Source: UBA6165 sp044233745
Lineage (GTDB): Bacteria; Bacteroidota; Bacteroidia; Flavobacteriales_D; Crocinitomicaceae
NCBI GenBank assembly: GCA_044233745.1
Contig: JBIIJN010000046.1
Location: forward strand, 1 to 20,951
Reading direction: 5' to 3'
DNA length: 20,951 nucleotides
How positions within the stretch are numbered: the stretch's first letter is position 1; each line of letters starts with the position of its first letter. This document shows, in pieces, positions 8,957-16,094 of this stretch. The notes beneath the pieces were generated by a model. That model worked only from the letters and a program-made list of their open reading frames with translations. It searched no databases and was not told the DNA's origin. Position numbers and translations under genes: made by a program.

Positions 8957-9341
8957 CAAAAAGAAATTCACATTTGGTTTGGGTGCATGTTGATAGCTTT
9001 CGAACATCAAGCCAACCAAAGCCTTAAGGGATTATTAACATTAAAATTAAATTATCCACACCCGCTTTATGTGTTGTTTGTAAATAAAATCATGGATATG
9101 CTTGGATAACACAACGCGCTAAAATTCAAACAGATAAATAAAAAGTGGTGCGATTTAACAATTCCGTAATCTTGAAATTGAAAAATTGTCAAGGTTCTAT
9201 TACCCTCTCTTGGGACTCTAAAATTAAGTCATAAAAACAGGCGGGATTTTGGAATTGCTTTTTTGTTTTACACATGACCATGTTCACACAAAAAAGTGTT
9301 TTTTCTTGCATAAAATTTAGGGCTTGTTTTTGTTGCTTGCT

Positions 9342-9369
9342 TTGGTATTTAGTTTTCTATATATCTTCG
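9342..9369 (+). promoter_or_regulatory. candidate promoter of the comF-like gene
   Basis: TTG (9342-9344), 17-base spacer and TATCTTCG (9362-9369), a one-mismatch version of TAnnTTTG, end 29 bp before the ATG at 9399. The spacer is shorter than the usual 19, so confidence is limited. Confidence 0.35.
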
Positions 9370-9398
9370 AAAATTGAAAACAATAGACCTGAGGATTG

Positions 9399-10112
9399 AT
9401 GAAAATTCTGACGCCGATTACAAAATTATACGAATCCATAACGCACTTTGTGTTCCCCTATACGTGTGTGGCGTGTGACGATTCTTTGCCTGATGGACAC
9501 ACATTGATTTGTACCTTTTGCGAGGGTGATTTTAGCTACACTTATTTTGAGCATTTCGAGGAAGAAACGAGTTTAGACCAATTGTTCTTTGGTCGCGTGC
9601 CCCTTGAATTTACCTACGCCCTGCTTTTCTTTGAAAAAGGCAGCAATACCCAAGGTCTCATCCATGCCATTAAATACAAAAACAACAAGCTTTTGACACG
9701 TGAAATGGGAAAACGCATCGGAGAAAAACTGCTCCTTAAAAAACTTGACTCAATGCCAGATATGCTAATTTCTGTGCCCCTTCACCCCAAAAAGGAATTC
9801 ATGCGCGGCTACAACCAAGGTTCGCTGCTGGCGATAGGCATTTCCGAAAGCACCAAAATTCCCTTTTACGGAAAACTTTTAAGTCGACGCGTGTTCACCG
9901 AAACGCAAACAAAAAAAGGAAAATATGAACGTTGGAGCAATGTTGAAGCTGTTTTTGAAGTAAAAAATCCAGAAAAATGGAAAGGAAAACATCTCTGCCT
10001 CGTGGATGACGTGATTACAACGGGGTCAACTTTAGAAGCGTGTATTCGGGTAATTCAGGAAGCGATTCCGGATGTAAAAGTGAGTGTTGTTTCTTTGGCG
10101 GTGGCGAAGTGA
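9399..10112 (+). CDS. comF: ComF-family phosphoribosyltransferase-like protein
   Basis: This 237-residue cytoplasmic protein is related to ComF, needed for DNA uptake during natural transformation in competent bacteria and associated with PriA and single-stranded DNA handling. The N-terminal region has a C-x2-C pair (CVAC) and a later CTFC pair, forming the zinc ribbon. The rest is a type I phosphoribosyltransferase fold containing the ComF motif RGYNQ and the PRPP-binding loop VDDVITTGSTL near residue 205. The ATG at 9399 is preferred over a TTG one codon upstream. The gene stands alone on its promoter, and its TGA stop lies at the beginning of an unusual C-free stretch leading to the next gene. 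The family is clear; a role in competence is inferred. Confidence 0.88.
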   Translation: MKILTPITKLYESITHFVFPYTCVACDDSLPDGHTLICTFCEGDFSYTYFEHFEEETSLDQLFFGRVPLEFTYALLFFEKGSNTQGLIHAIKYKNNKLLTREMGKRIGEKLLLKKLDSMPDMLISVPLHPKKEFMRGYNQGSLLAIGISESTKIPFYGKLLSRRVFTETQTKKGKYERWSNVEAVFEVKNPEKWKGKHLCLVDDVITTGSTLEACIRVIQEAIPDVKVSVVSLAVAK

Positions 10113-10181
10113 TGAGAAAGTGTTGAGTGAGGTAGTGTTGGATTTTGAGTGAGAAAATTTTGAGTTTGAAATTTATTAAAT
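10106..10181 (+). repeat. C-free low-complexity flank upstream of the S23 gene
   Basis: These 76 bases contain no C on the plus strand. They carry two exact copies of TTTTGAGT (10143-10150 and 10158-10165) and GTGATGAG (10109-10116). The last is the exact reverse complement of CTCATCAC at 10563-10570 on the other side of the S23 gene. TTTTGAGT differs by one base from TTTTGGGT, the reverse complement of the main word in the downstream array. The stretch therefore looks like an eroded, inverted relative of that array. Confidence 0.6.
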
Positions 10182-10191
10182 CTTATAAAAT

Positions 10192-10551
10192 ATGTTGATC
10201 AAGGATATGTCTTTCAATTTTGGTTTAAGAATAATCGCTTTAAATCGGGTTCTAAGGGAGCTAAAAGAGTACGAATTGGCCTCTCAAGTTTTTCGTTCTG
10301 GCACATCAATCGGTGCGAATGTTAGCGAAGCGGAGGCTGCTCAAACAAAACCAGATTTTGTAACCAAAATGTCAATTGCGTCAAAAGAGGCACGAGAAAC
10401 ACTTTACTGGCTAAGATTAATGAAGGCCTCCGAATATTTCACAATAAATCTAGATGAGGAAGAAAGAGAATGTGAAAGCATCGTGAACATCCTCACAAAA
10501 ATTGTAAAAACCACACAAGAAAATATTGCCAAAAGCAAAATCAAAAAATAA
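10192..10551 (+). CDS. four helix bundle protein, S23 / 23S rRNA intervening-sequence family
   Basis: This 119-residue protein belongs to the S23/IVP four-helix-bundle family. The signatures are SGTSIGANVSEAEAAQTKPDF, KMSIASKEARETLYWLRLM and a final helix ending in IVKTTQENI. Members were first found inside intervening sequences of 23S rRNA genes. The family is also structurally related to bAvd, the accessory protein of the Bordetella phage diversity-generating retroelement. No 23S rRNA or reverse transcriptase gene is present here, so it is a free-standing member of unknown role, presumably nucleic-acid binding because of its basic C-terminus (AKSKIKK). It starts 79 bp after comF and lies between two strand-asymmetric repeat regions, suggesting it may have arrived as a unit with them. 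Confidence 0.88.
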   Translation: MLIKDMSFNFGLRIIALNRVLRELKEYELASQVFRSGTSIGANVSEAEAAQTKPDFVTKMSIASKEARETLYWLRLMKASEYFTINLDEEERECESIVNILTKIVKTTQENIAKSKIKK

Positions 10552-10562
10552 CAACCAAATAA

Positions 10563-10896
10563 CTCATCACCCAAAACCACATAACCCATCACCCAAAACC
10601 CAAAACCACATAACCCATCACCCAAAACCTAATAACTCATCACCCAAAACCCAAAACCCAAAACCCAAAACCACATAACCCAAAACCCAAAACCACATAA
10701 CCCATCACCCAAAACCCAAAACCACATAACCCATCACCCAAAACCCAAAACCACATAACCACATAACCCATCACCCAAAACCACATAACCCATCACCCAA
10801 AACCCAAAACCACATAACCCATCACCCAAAACCACATAACCCATCACCCAAAACCCAAAACCACATAACCCATCACCCAAAACCACATAACCCAAA
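10563..10896 (+). repeat. three-word minisatellite array (CCCAAAA / CCACATAA / CCCATCA)
   Basis: Apart from one variant segment near 10628-10642 (cctaataactcatca), the array can be read entirely as three words: CCCAAAA (21 copies), CCACATAA (12 copies) and CCCATCA (9 exact copies plus variants). The commonest higher-order units are 22 bp (one CCCAAAA, then CCACATAA, then CCCATCA) and 29 bp (the same with two CCCAAAA). The plus strand has no G at all from 10536 to 10910. There are no unique spacers, so this is not a CRISPR array. Copy-number changes of single words point to slippage or unequal recombination. It begins just after the S23 stop codon. Confidence 0.93.
10643..10666 (-). other. predicted G-quadruplex motif within the array
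   Basis: Four consecutive CCCAAAA words place four GGG tracts with TTTT loops on the minus strand (C-tracts starting at 10643, 10650, 10657 and 10664). This meets the canonical G3-N1-7 rule. The remaining array offers more GGG tracts for alternative folds. Confidence 0.6.
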
Positions 10897-11016
10897 TCTT
10901 CCCTACCTTCGCAGCAAATAAATTGTATGAAATAGCCATGCAAAAACTTCGCGCAAGCACCTATGAAAATAACATGGCGTATTCCATATGACCTTTAAAA
11001 AACAAATAATTTACAT
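10897..11016 (+). promoter_or_regulatory. region between array and oxidoreductase, with -7-like box
   Basis: TACCTTCG at 10904-10911 matches the Bacteroidota -7 element TAnnTTTG except for one base, but no TTG lies at the right distance upstream because the array has no G. It leaves about 105 nt before the next start codon. A 17-codon open frame, ATG 10938 to TGA 10991, lies inside this leader; nothing supports its translation. Confidence 0.3.
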
Positions 11017-12045
11017 ATGAAATTCACCATCGTTGGACAAGGGGTTGCGGGCACACTTTTGGCATTTGAATTGGAGCGTCGGGGTGTGGATTTTCGTATC
11101 ATCGACGCGGGAAAAAACCACAGTTCGTCAGTTGCAGCGGGCATTATGAATCCTGTGGTGTTTCGTCGGTTGACAAAATCTTGGATGGTAGATGATTGCT
11201 GGGATTTGGCCATTCATACTTACAAAGAACTTGAAGAAAAACTTGGGACTTCCTTTTTTCACACAAAATCTATGAGACGTTTATATGCCAGTGAACAAGA
11301 AGCAGATTTTTGGGAAGAAAAAACAAATAACCCAGACTTTTCCAAGTACATTTCCAAATTTTCTGAAGATGACGTGTCGCCCGATTATGCCAACAACACC
11401 CACGGAAATGGTTTGGTGAAACAAGTAAATCACATCGATGTGGTGCCGTTTCTATCTGCATCCCGTAAATATTTTGAATCTTTAGGAAAAATTGTATCAG
11501 CCTTTGTGGATTATGAAAAATTGTTTCAAGATGTAAGGGACGGAGAAACCACTGGAGTGATCTTTTGTCAAGGTTATCAGAACTTTGAGAATCCTTTTTT
11601 CAAGAATCTACCTGTTCAAACCGCAAAAGGACAAATATTAACCGTTGAAATGCAAGGGCTTAATGAAAATGAATTGCTGAACCGTAAGTGCTTTGTGCTC
11701 CCTGTTGGCAACAATTTATTTCGGGTTGGAGCTACTTACGAATGGGAAAATATTTCAGTAGAAATAAGCGAAGATGCCCGCCTCGAAATAAGCGAAAAAC
11801 TACAAAGTCTGATACAGATTCCATTTAACGTGGTGAATCAAGATGCTGGAATTCGTCCAACAAGTCCCGACCGACGACCCATACTAGGTGCACATCCCGA
11901 GCACAAGGGAATGTTCATCTTAAATGGACTTGGAGCAAAAGGCTATCTCTTGGCACCTTGGTGTGTTAAACAGCTGTGTGCCCATATTTTTGAAGGAGAA
12001 ACCTTGCTTGCAGAAGTAGATTTAAAACGCTTCAACGTGCTTTAG
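11017..12045 (+). CDS. FAD-dependent oxidoreductase, DAO family
   Basis: This 342-residue flavoenzyme belongs to the D-amino-acid-oxidase/glycine-oxidase superfamily. The N-terminus IVGQGVAGTLLAFELERRG is the dinucleotide-binding GxGxxG fold (Gly7, Gly9, Gly12). AAGIMNPVVFRR follows, resembling the flavin contact region of MnmC-C and glycine-oxidase proteins. The C-terminal block GIRPTSPDRRPILGAHP and LNGLGAKGYLLAPW is the second FAD-contact region of the family. No signal peptide is seen, so it is cytoplasmic. The substrate cannot be deduced; an amine or amino acid is likely. The gene lies 52 bp upstream of pdxA, which has its own -7-like box, so any operon link with vitamin B6 synthesis is uncertain. 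Start choice (ATG 11017) fits the Rossmann strand beginning at residue 2. Confidence 0.82.
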   Translation: MKFTIVGQGVAGTLLAFELERRGVDFRIIDAGKNHSSSVAAGIMNPVVFRRLTKSWMVDDCWDLAIHTYKELEEKLGTSFFHTKSMRRLYASEQEADFWEEKTNNPDFSKYISKFSEDDVSPDYANNTHGNGLVKQVNHIDVVPFLSASRKYFESLGKIVSAFVDYEKLFQDVRDGETTGVIFCQGYQNFENPFFKNLPVQTAKGQILTVEMQGLNENELLNRKCFVLPVGNNLFRVGATYEWENISVEISEDARLEISEKLQSLIQIPFNVVNQDAGIRPTSPDRRPILGAHPEHKGMFILNGLGAKGYLLAPWCVKQLCAHIFEGETLLAEVDLKRFNVL

Positions 12046-12067
12046 CCGTTTCTGTGCTTGTTTATGC

Positions 12068-12075
12068 TACATTTG
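12068..12075 (+). promoter_or_regulatory. -7 promoter element before pdxA
   Basis: TACATTTG is a perfect TAnnTTTG match 22 bp before the pdxA ATG. No TTG is present at 19 bases upstream, so the -33 element is weak or absent. Confidence 0.45.
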
Positions 12076-12097
12076 TGAATTCAATTCATCAATAAAT

Positions 12098-13150
12098 ATG
12101 ACACAACAAATCAAAATAGGTATTACACTCGGCGACATCAATGGAATTGGTCCGGAAGTAGTTATCAAAGCCCTACAAGACAATAGAATTCTCACAAACG
12201 CTACTGTGGTTATATACGGTTCAACGAAAGTTTTGGCCGCGCACAACAAAACCATTGAGGGCGAATTTGCTTACCAATCCATCAAGGAAAACGAAAAACC
12301 CGATCCGAAAAAAATTAATGTTATCAATTGTTGGAACGAAGATGTGCCTGTAGAATTTGGTCAGAAAACACTTCACGGCGGACAATGCGCATTCAAGGCC
12401 TTAGAAGAAGCCACAAAGGATTTGGCTGCTGGGAAAATAGATGTTTTGGTTACTGCCCCAATATCCAAAGAGAACATCCAAAACGCGGGCTTTCAGTTTC
12501 CAGGTCACACAGAATATTTAGCTGCCATGGCCAATGAAAAAGAAGCCTTGATGATGATGGTAGCGGATAATTTACGTGTTGCATTGGTTTCTGCGCATTT
12601 GAGTTTGAAAGACGCTGTAGCTCAATTGACCAAAGAGAAAATCGTAAACAAAGTATTGGCTGTTGATTCCTCTTTGAAAAAAGACTTCAAGATTATCCGT
12701 CCAAAAATCGCTGTTTTGGGCTTGAATCCACATGCCGGTGAAAAAGGCACTTTGGGCAAAGAGGAAATAGATATCATCAACCCGGCAATCAGTGAATTGA
12801 GTGCGAAAGGCATTTTGGTTTATGGCCCCTACCCTTCTGATGGGTTTTTTGGATCATCTGCAATCAATCAATTTGATGCCGTTGTTGCCATGTACCACGA
12901 TCAAGGTCTCGGTCCATTCAAAGCTCTGGCTTTTGACACAGGCGTAAACTTCACCGCAGGTTTACCAATTGTGCGCACCTCGCCCGACCATGGCACGGCA
13001 TTCGATATCGCCGGACAAAACAAAGCCAGTGAACAATCTATGCGCAACGCCATTTATTTAGCCATTGATGTGTTTATGAGCAGACAATTCTTCAAAGAAA
13101 TCAACGCCAACCCAATGCCAGTGCTTGATAAAAAGAGAGAAGACAGATAA
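12098..13150 (+). CDS. pdxA: 4-hydroxythreonine-4-phosphate dehydrogenase
   Basis: PdxA oxidises 4-phosphohydroxy-L-threonine with NAD; the product loses CO2 and is condensed by PdxJ with deoxyxylulose phosphate to pyridoxine phosphate. The 350-residue sequence opens with IGITLGDINGIGPEVV. The substrate pocket His137-Thr138 is in FPGHTEY. The three metal-binding histidines are His167 (SAHLSL), His212 (NPHAGEKG) and His267 (MYHDQG), one residue offset from the E. coli enzyme as I recall it. The C-terminal block RTSPDHGTAFDIAG is also typical. It is a cytoplasmic homodimeric enzyme. It precedes the fatty-acid gene cluster but is separated from it by 234 bp with a terminator-like hairpin and a strong promoter, so it is probably a separate transcript. 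Confidence 0.96.
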   Translation: MTQQIKIGITLGDINGIGPEVVIKALQDNRILTNATVVIYGSTKVLAAHNKTIEGEFAYQSIKENEKPDPKKINVINCWNEDVPVEFGQKTLHGGQCAFKALEEATKDLAAGKIDVLVTAPISKENIQNAGFQFPGHTEYLAAMANEKEALMMMVADNLRVALVSAHLSLKDAVAQLTKEKIVNKVLAVDSSLKKDFKIIRPKIAVLGLNPHAGEKGTLGKEEIDIINPAISELSAKGILVYGPYPSDGFFGSSAINQFDAVVAMYHDQGLGPFKALAFDTGVNFTAGLPIVRTSPDHGTAFDIAGQNKASEQSMRNAIYLAIDVFMSRQFFKEINANPMPVLDKKREDR

Positions 13151-13275
13151 TGAAAAAAGAATCATTCGACTTTTTTGTTATTTCTTGAAACAACAGCCCT
13201 ATTTTATTAGGCAAACAAGGCGCCTCTTCATGGGTATATAAATTACGTAACTAGGTGTTTTGCGCGATTGAAACC

Positions 13276-13325
13276 CCCGTCAAGACCACGGATTCTTTCA
13301 TCTCATTAAGAATTACGGGTTTTTT
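13276..13325 (+). terminator. probable terminator after pdxA
   Basis: A compound hairpin pairs CCCGT (13276-13280) with ACGGG (13315-13319) and ATTCTT (13292-13297) with AAGAAT (13308-13313), followed by six T. The left side has an 11-base interior loop, so it is weaker than the other terminators here. It lies 125 bp after pdxA and just before the next promoter. Confidence 0.45.
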
Positions 13326-13335
13326 CAACAAAATC

Positions 13336-13365
13336 TTGTTATTGTTAATAATTGTAGTACTTTTG
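13336..13365 (+). promoter_or_regulatory. strong promoter of the DUF177-rpmF-plsX-fabH-acc operon
   Basis: TTG (13336-13338), a 19-base spacer and TACTTTTG (13358-13365) match the Bacteroidota consensus perfectly in both boxes and spacing. The -7 box ends 20 bp before the GTG start codon, implying a leader of only about a dozen bases. Confidence 0.8.
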
Positions 13366-13384
13366 CACTCCAATTTTTTCAATA

Positions 13385-13840
13385 GTGGAAAAGCGTTTGC
13401 AAGAATACACCTTGATGTTCAGTAGTTTAAAAGATGGAGAACATCAATTTTCTTTCAATTTGGACAAATCGTTCTTTGATTGTTTTGAACATAGTTTAAT
13501 TGAGTCGGGAGACATTCAGATCGACATGGAGTTGAAAAAAAGCGAAACCATGCTCGTGACGAACTATACCATTCAAGGCACTGTTGACGCTCAATGTTAT
13601 CGTTGTAATGACCCGCTTGAAATAGAAGTTGAAGGTGATTTTCGCTTGGTTTTCAAATTTGGAAACGAAGAATCGGATAACGAGGAGTTAATTGTTTTGC
13701 CACATGAGGCTTATCAGTTGACATTGGCAGACTACTTCTATGAATTTGTGCATGTGTTGTTGCCCAACCGCATCGTTCACGAAGAGGGAGATTGTAATGA
13801 AGAAATGGTTGAAATCATGAAGCAATACTTGATCGATTAA
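13385..13840 (+). CDS. DUF177 / YceD family protein
   Basis: This 151-residue protein belongs to the YceD family, genes of which usually sit directly before rpmF. Members are linked to 23S rRNA or large-subunit biogenesis in plants and bacteria, though the mechanism is unclear. The family feature is the central CYRCNDPLEIEVEGDF block, where two cysteines begin a beta-rich segment, followed by an acidic C-terminal half. The start is GTG at 13385: no in-frame ATG lies between the promoter and it, and beginning at the internal ATG at 13415 would remove the EYTLMFSSLKDGEHQF segment that aligns with other Bacteroidota members. It is the first gene of the operon and lies 61 bp before rpmF. Confidence 0.85.
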   Translation: MEKRLQEYTLMFSSLKDGEHQFSFNLDKSFFDCFEHSLIESGDIQIDMELKKSETMLVTNYTIQGTVDAQCYRCNDPLEIEVEGDFRLVFKFGNEESDNEELIVLPHEAYQLTLADYFYEFVHVLLPNRIVHEEGDCNEEMVEIMKQYLID

Positions 13841-13901
13841 ATGTTCAAAACCAGAAAAGAACCAAAATTAAATAGTAGAACTTTTTTAAATATACAGTAA
13901 A

Positions 13902-14099
13902 ATGGCACATCCTAAACGAAGAACTTCGACCCAGCGCAGAGACAAGAGAAGAACTCACTACAAGTTGACTGCAGCAAACTTGGCTACTTGTCCAACTACA
14001 GGTCAAGCACATTTGTACCACCGTGCATTCTGGCACGAAGATAAACTCTACTACAAAGGAAGAGTAATCGCAGAGAAAGAAGTAGCAGTTGCGGAGTAA
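13902..14099 (+). CDS. rpmF: 50S ribosomal protein L32 (zinc-free form)
   Basis: This 65-residue protein of the large ribosomal subunit starts MAHPKRRTSTQRRDKRRTHY, the typical basic L32 N-terminus. Ordinary L32 has four zinc-binding cysteines in two C-x2-C pairs. Here only Cys30 (ATCPTTG) remains and the second pair is replaced by AFWHEDKLYY, so it is a C-minus form, as I recall being usual in Flavobacteriia. Being zinc-independent, it should remain functional under zinc limitation. It is the second gene of the operon, with plsX starting 22 bp later. The DUF177-rpmF-plsX-fabH order is widely conserved in bacteria and links ribosome and lipid synthesis. Confidence 0.95.
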   Translation: MAHPKRRTSTQRRDKRRTHYKLTAANLATCPTTGQAHLYHRAFWHEDKLYYKGRVIAEKEVAVAE

Positions 14100-14121
14100 T
14101 TCGCATAAAAAATAATTCCTC

Positions 14122-15060
14122 ATGAAGATAGGAATTGATATCATGGGAGGCGATTTTGCTCCAGAAGCAACTGTTTCTGGGGCTTTTTTGGCTTTAGACA
14201 AAATGACCATCGAAGACAGTCTTGTGTTTATCGGAGATGAATCACTTTGTTTAGCTGAAATACAAAAACTAGGCCGCACCACAGATCGAATCGAAATAGT
14301 GCACGCTCCTGATGTAATAACCATGAGTGATCATCCAACGCGTGCCATTCCTCAGAAACCCAATAGCAGCATCGCCGTTGGATTTGATTTGCTTGCAAAG
14401 GGCAAAATCAATGGTTTCGCCTCAGCTGGAAACACAGGCGCTATGCTTGTGGGTGCCATGTACAAAATTCACGCCGTTCCTGGTGTTATTCGCCCTTGTA
14501 TAACCTCAATTTTGCCCAAACTCAAAGGAGGCGAATCCATACTATTGGATGTGGGCTCCAATGCCGATTGTAAGCCCGATGTTTTATATCAGTTTGCTGT
14601 TTTGGGCACACTCTACATGAAGCATGTTTACGGCATTGAAAATCCGCGTGTGGGTCTTTTAAACATTGGTGAAGAACCTGAAAAAGGAAATTTACTGACC
14701 ATTCACACACACAAGCTTTTGGCGGATTCTGATGAAATTAATTTTGTTGGAAATGTTGAGGGTAGAGACTTGTTTTTTGACGAAGCCGATGTCATTGTTT
14801 GTGATGGTTTCACAGGAAATGTGGTGCTCAAAGCAGCCGAAGGATTTTATAAAATGACCAAAATGAGAAAAATAGAAGACACCTATTTTGATCGCTTCAA
14901 TTATGAAAACTACGGGGGCACACCCATTCTCGGTGTTAATGGTGTGGTTATGATTGGGCATGGTATTTCCAATGATATTGCCATTCATAACATGATTTTA
15001 CATACTTTAGGCGTCGCAAAATCGAATTTACCTGAGAAAATTAAAACCGCTTTTGAATGA
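14122..15060 (+). CDS. plsX: phosphate acyltransferase
   Basis: PlsX converts acyl-ACP and phosphate to acyl-phosphate, the acyl donor for PlsY in the first step of phospholipid synthesis; it is a peripheral membrane enzyme. The 312-residue sequence begins GIDIMGGDFAPEATVSG, the PlsX signature. It continues with SMSDHP-like MSDHPTRAIPQKPNSS, FASAGNTGAMLVGAMYKI and VCDGFTGNVVLKAAEG, all family hallmarks. The length is at the short end for the family, typical of Bacteroidota. Its TGA overlaps the fabH start (ATGATG), giving translational coupling. The neighbouring genes supply fatty acid precursors. Confidence 0.95.
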   Translation: MKIGIDIMGGDFAPEATVSGAFLALDKMTIEDSLVFIGDESLCLAEIQKLGRTTDRIEIVHAPDVITMSDHPTRAIPQKPNSSIAVGFDLLAKGKINGFASAGNTGAMLVGAMYKIHAVPGVIRPCITSILPKLKGGESILLDVGSNADCKPDVLYQFAVLGTLYMKHVYGIENPRVGLLNIGEEPEKGNLLTIHTHKLLADSDEINFVGNVEGRDLFFDEADVIVCDGFTGNVVLKAAEGFYKMTKMRKIEDTYFDRFNYENYGGTPILGVNGVVMIGHGISNDIAIHNMILHTLGVAKSNLPEKIKTAFE

Positions 15061-16049
15061 TGCAAAAAATTACCGCTGCCATCACTGCTGTTCAAGGCTA
15101 TTTGCCTGATGAAATAGTTACCAATGAGGATTTGTCTAAAATTGTGGACACAACAGATGAATGGATTACATCGCGCACTGGCATCAAAGAACGTCGTATA
15201 TTGCGCAATGGTGCTACCTCTGACATGGGTGCCGCTGCGGTTAAACAATTGCTTGAAAAAAAAGGCATTGATCCACTAGAAATTGATTTGTTGATTTGTG
15301 GAACCGTAACTCCAGACTTGGTTTTCCCAAGCACGGCCAATATAATTTCTGACAAAGTAGGCTTAAAAAACGCTTGGAGCTTTGATGTGAACGCAGCTTG
15401 CTCAGGTTTTTTATACTCTTTGGCTACCGCTTCTCAATTCATTGAAACAGGGAAATACAAAAAAGTTATCGTAGTTGGTGTTGATAAAATGAGTTCTATC
15501 ATCGACTATCAAGACCGCACAACCTGTGTGATTTTTGGTGACGGCGGAGGCGCTGTTTTACTAGAACCCAACCACGAAGGTCTAGGTGTAATCGACTCTA
15601 TCTTGCATAGTGATGGGTCTGGCCGACAATTTTTATATCAACCCGCTGGTGGTAGCGCAATGCCCGCATCACACGAAACCATTGACCAACGATTGCATTT
15701 TGTGAAACAGGAAGGCAAGCAGGTTTTCAAATTCGCCGTAACCAACATGGCTGAAGTGTCTGCTCAAATCATGGAAAACAACAACCTTACCTCTGATGAC
15801 GTAGATTGGTTGGTTCCCCATCAGGCCAATTTAAGAATCATTGATGCAACAGCCTCTCGCATGGGACTTTCTCCAGACAAAGTGATGATTAATATTGAAA
15901 AATACGGCAACACAACATCAGGTACTTTACCTTTGTGTTTGGCCGATTGGGAGCATAAATTGAAAAAAGGAGACAACGTGATACTCTCTGCTTTTGGTGG
16001 CGGGTTTACTTGGGGCGCTATTTATATTAAATGGGCTTACAACTCCTAA
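15060..16049 (+). CDS. fabH: 3-oxoacyl-ACP synthase III (KAS III)
   Basis: FabH condenses an acyl-CoA primer with malonyl-ACP to start type II fatty acid synthesis. The catalytic triad is present, numbering from the ATG at 15060: Cys114 (NAACSGF), His254 (VPHQANLR) and Asn284 (YGNTTSGT). The C-terminal SAFGGGFTWGA is also typical. At 329 residues the length is normal. Two adjacent ATG codons (15057 and 15060) are possible; I prefer the second, giving MQKITAAI as in related sequences, although the first gives a classical ATGA overlap with plsX. Primer preference (acetyl or branched-chain CoA) cannot be read by eye. It lies 45 bp before accB. Confidence 0.95.
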   Translation: MQKITAAITAVQGYLPDEIVTNEDLSKIVDTTDEWITSRTGIKERRILRNGATSDMGAAAVKQLLEKKGIDPLEIDLLICGTVTPDLVFPSTANIISDKVGLKNAWSFDVNAACSGFLYSLATASQFIETGKYKKVIVVGVDKMSSIIDYQDRTTCVIFGDGGGAVLLEPNHEGLGVIDSILHSDGSGRQFLYQPAGGSAMPASHETIDQRLHFVKQEGKQVFKFAVTNMAEVSAQIMENNNLTSDDVDWLVPHQANLRIIDATASRMGLSPDKVMINIEKYGNTTSGTLPLCLADWEHKLKKGDNVILSAFGGGFTWGAIYIKWAYNS

Positions 16050-16094
16050 AAATAGTTTTTTACTTACTTTAGCATAACATTTAAATCCGACAAT

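Larger units (their letters stand above)
8833..9398. other. 566-bp divergent intergenic region with DnaA-box-like sites
   Basis: This non-coding stretch separates nrdBA (minus) from the comF-like gene (plus). It holds a candidate promoter at each end. Around 9030-9060 there is an AT-rich run ending in TTATCCACA (9052-9060), a perfect match to the classical high-affinity DnaA box. A second site, TTTTACACA (9266-9274), fits the relaxed consensus TTWTNCACA in the same orientation. No coding frame with a recognisable product and no tRNA or riboswitch fold was found. A weak hairpin ACAC-N6-GTGT followed by T6 lies near 9287-9306, but its meaning is unclear. Confidence 0.5.

Noticed and set aside
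9058..9074. NrdR-like box (ACAC-N9-GTGT) upstream of nrdB
   Set aside because: NrdR boxes are 16 bp with an AT-rich centre and come in pairs at a fixed distance. This one has one extra base, a GC-containing centre and no second copy.
10563..10896. CRISPR array
   Set aside because: Repeat words of 7-8 bp are directly adjacent with no unique spacers, and no cas gene is nearby.
10734..10943. A 69-codon minus-strand open frame through the repeat array, with repeated GYVVLGDGLCGFGF-type peptide
   Set aside because: It is simply the translation of the low-complexity array, with no known family and periodicity dictated by the DNA words. The similar 73-codon frame at 10404-10625 overlaps the S23 gene.
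10938..10991. 17-codon open frame before the oxidoreductase gene, possible leader peptide
   Set aside because: There is no run of regulatory codons, no terminator/antiterminator pair after it, and frames of this length occur by chance.
13902..14099. L32 as a damaged gene because cysteines are missing
   Set aside because: Length, start and end are intact, and the zinc-free form is, to my recollection, usual in Flavobacteriia, so it is a lineage trait and not a defect.
13845..14324. 159-codon minus-strand open frame over rpmF and plsX
   Set aside because: It lies opposite two certain genes and shows no recognisable protein features.
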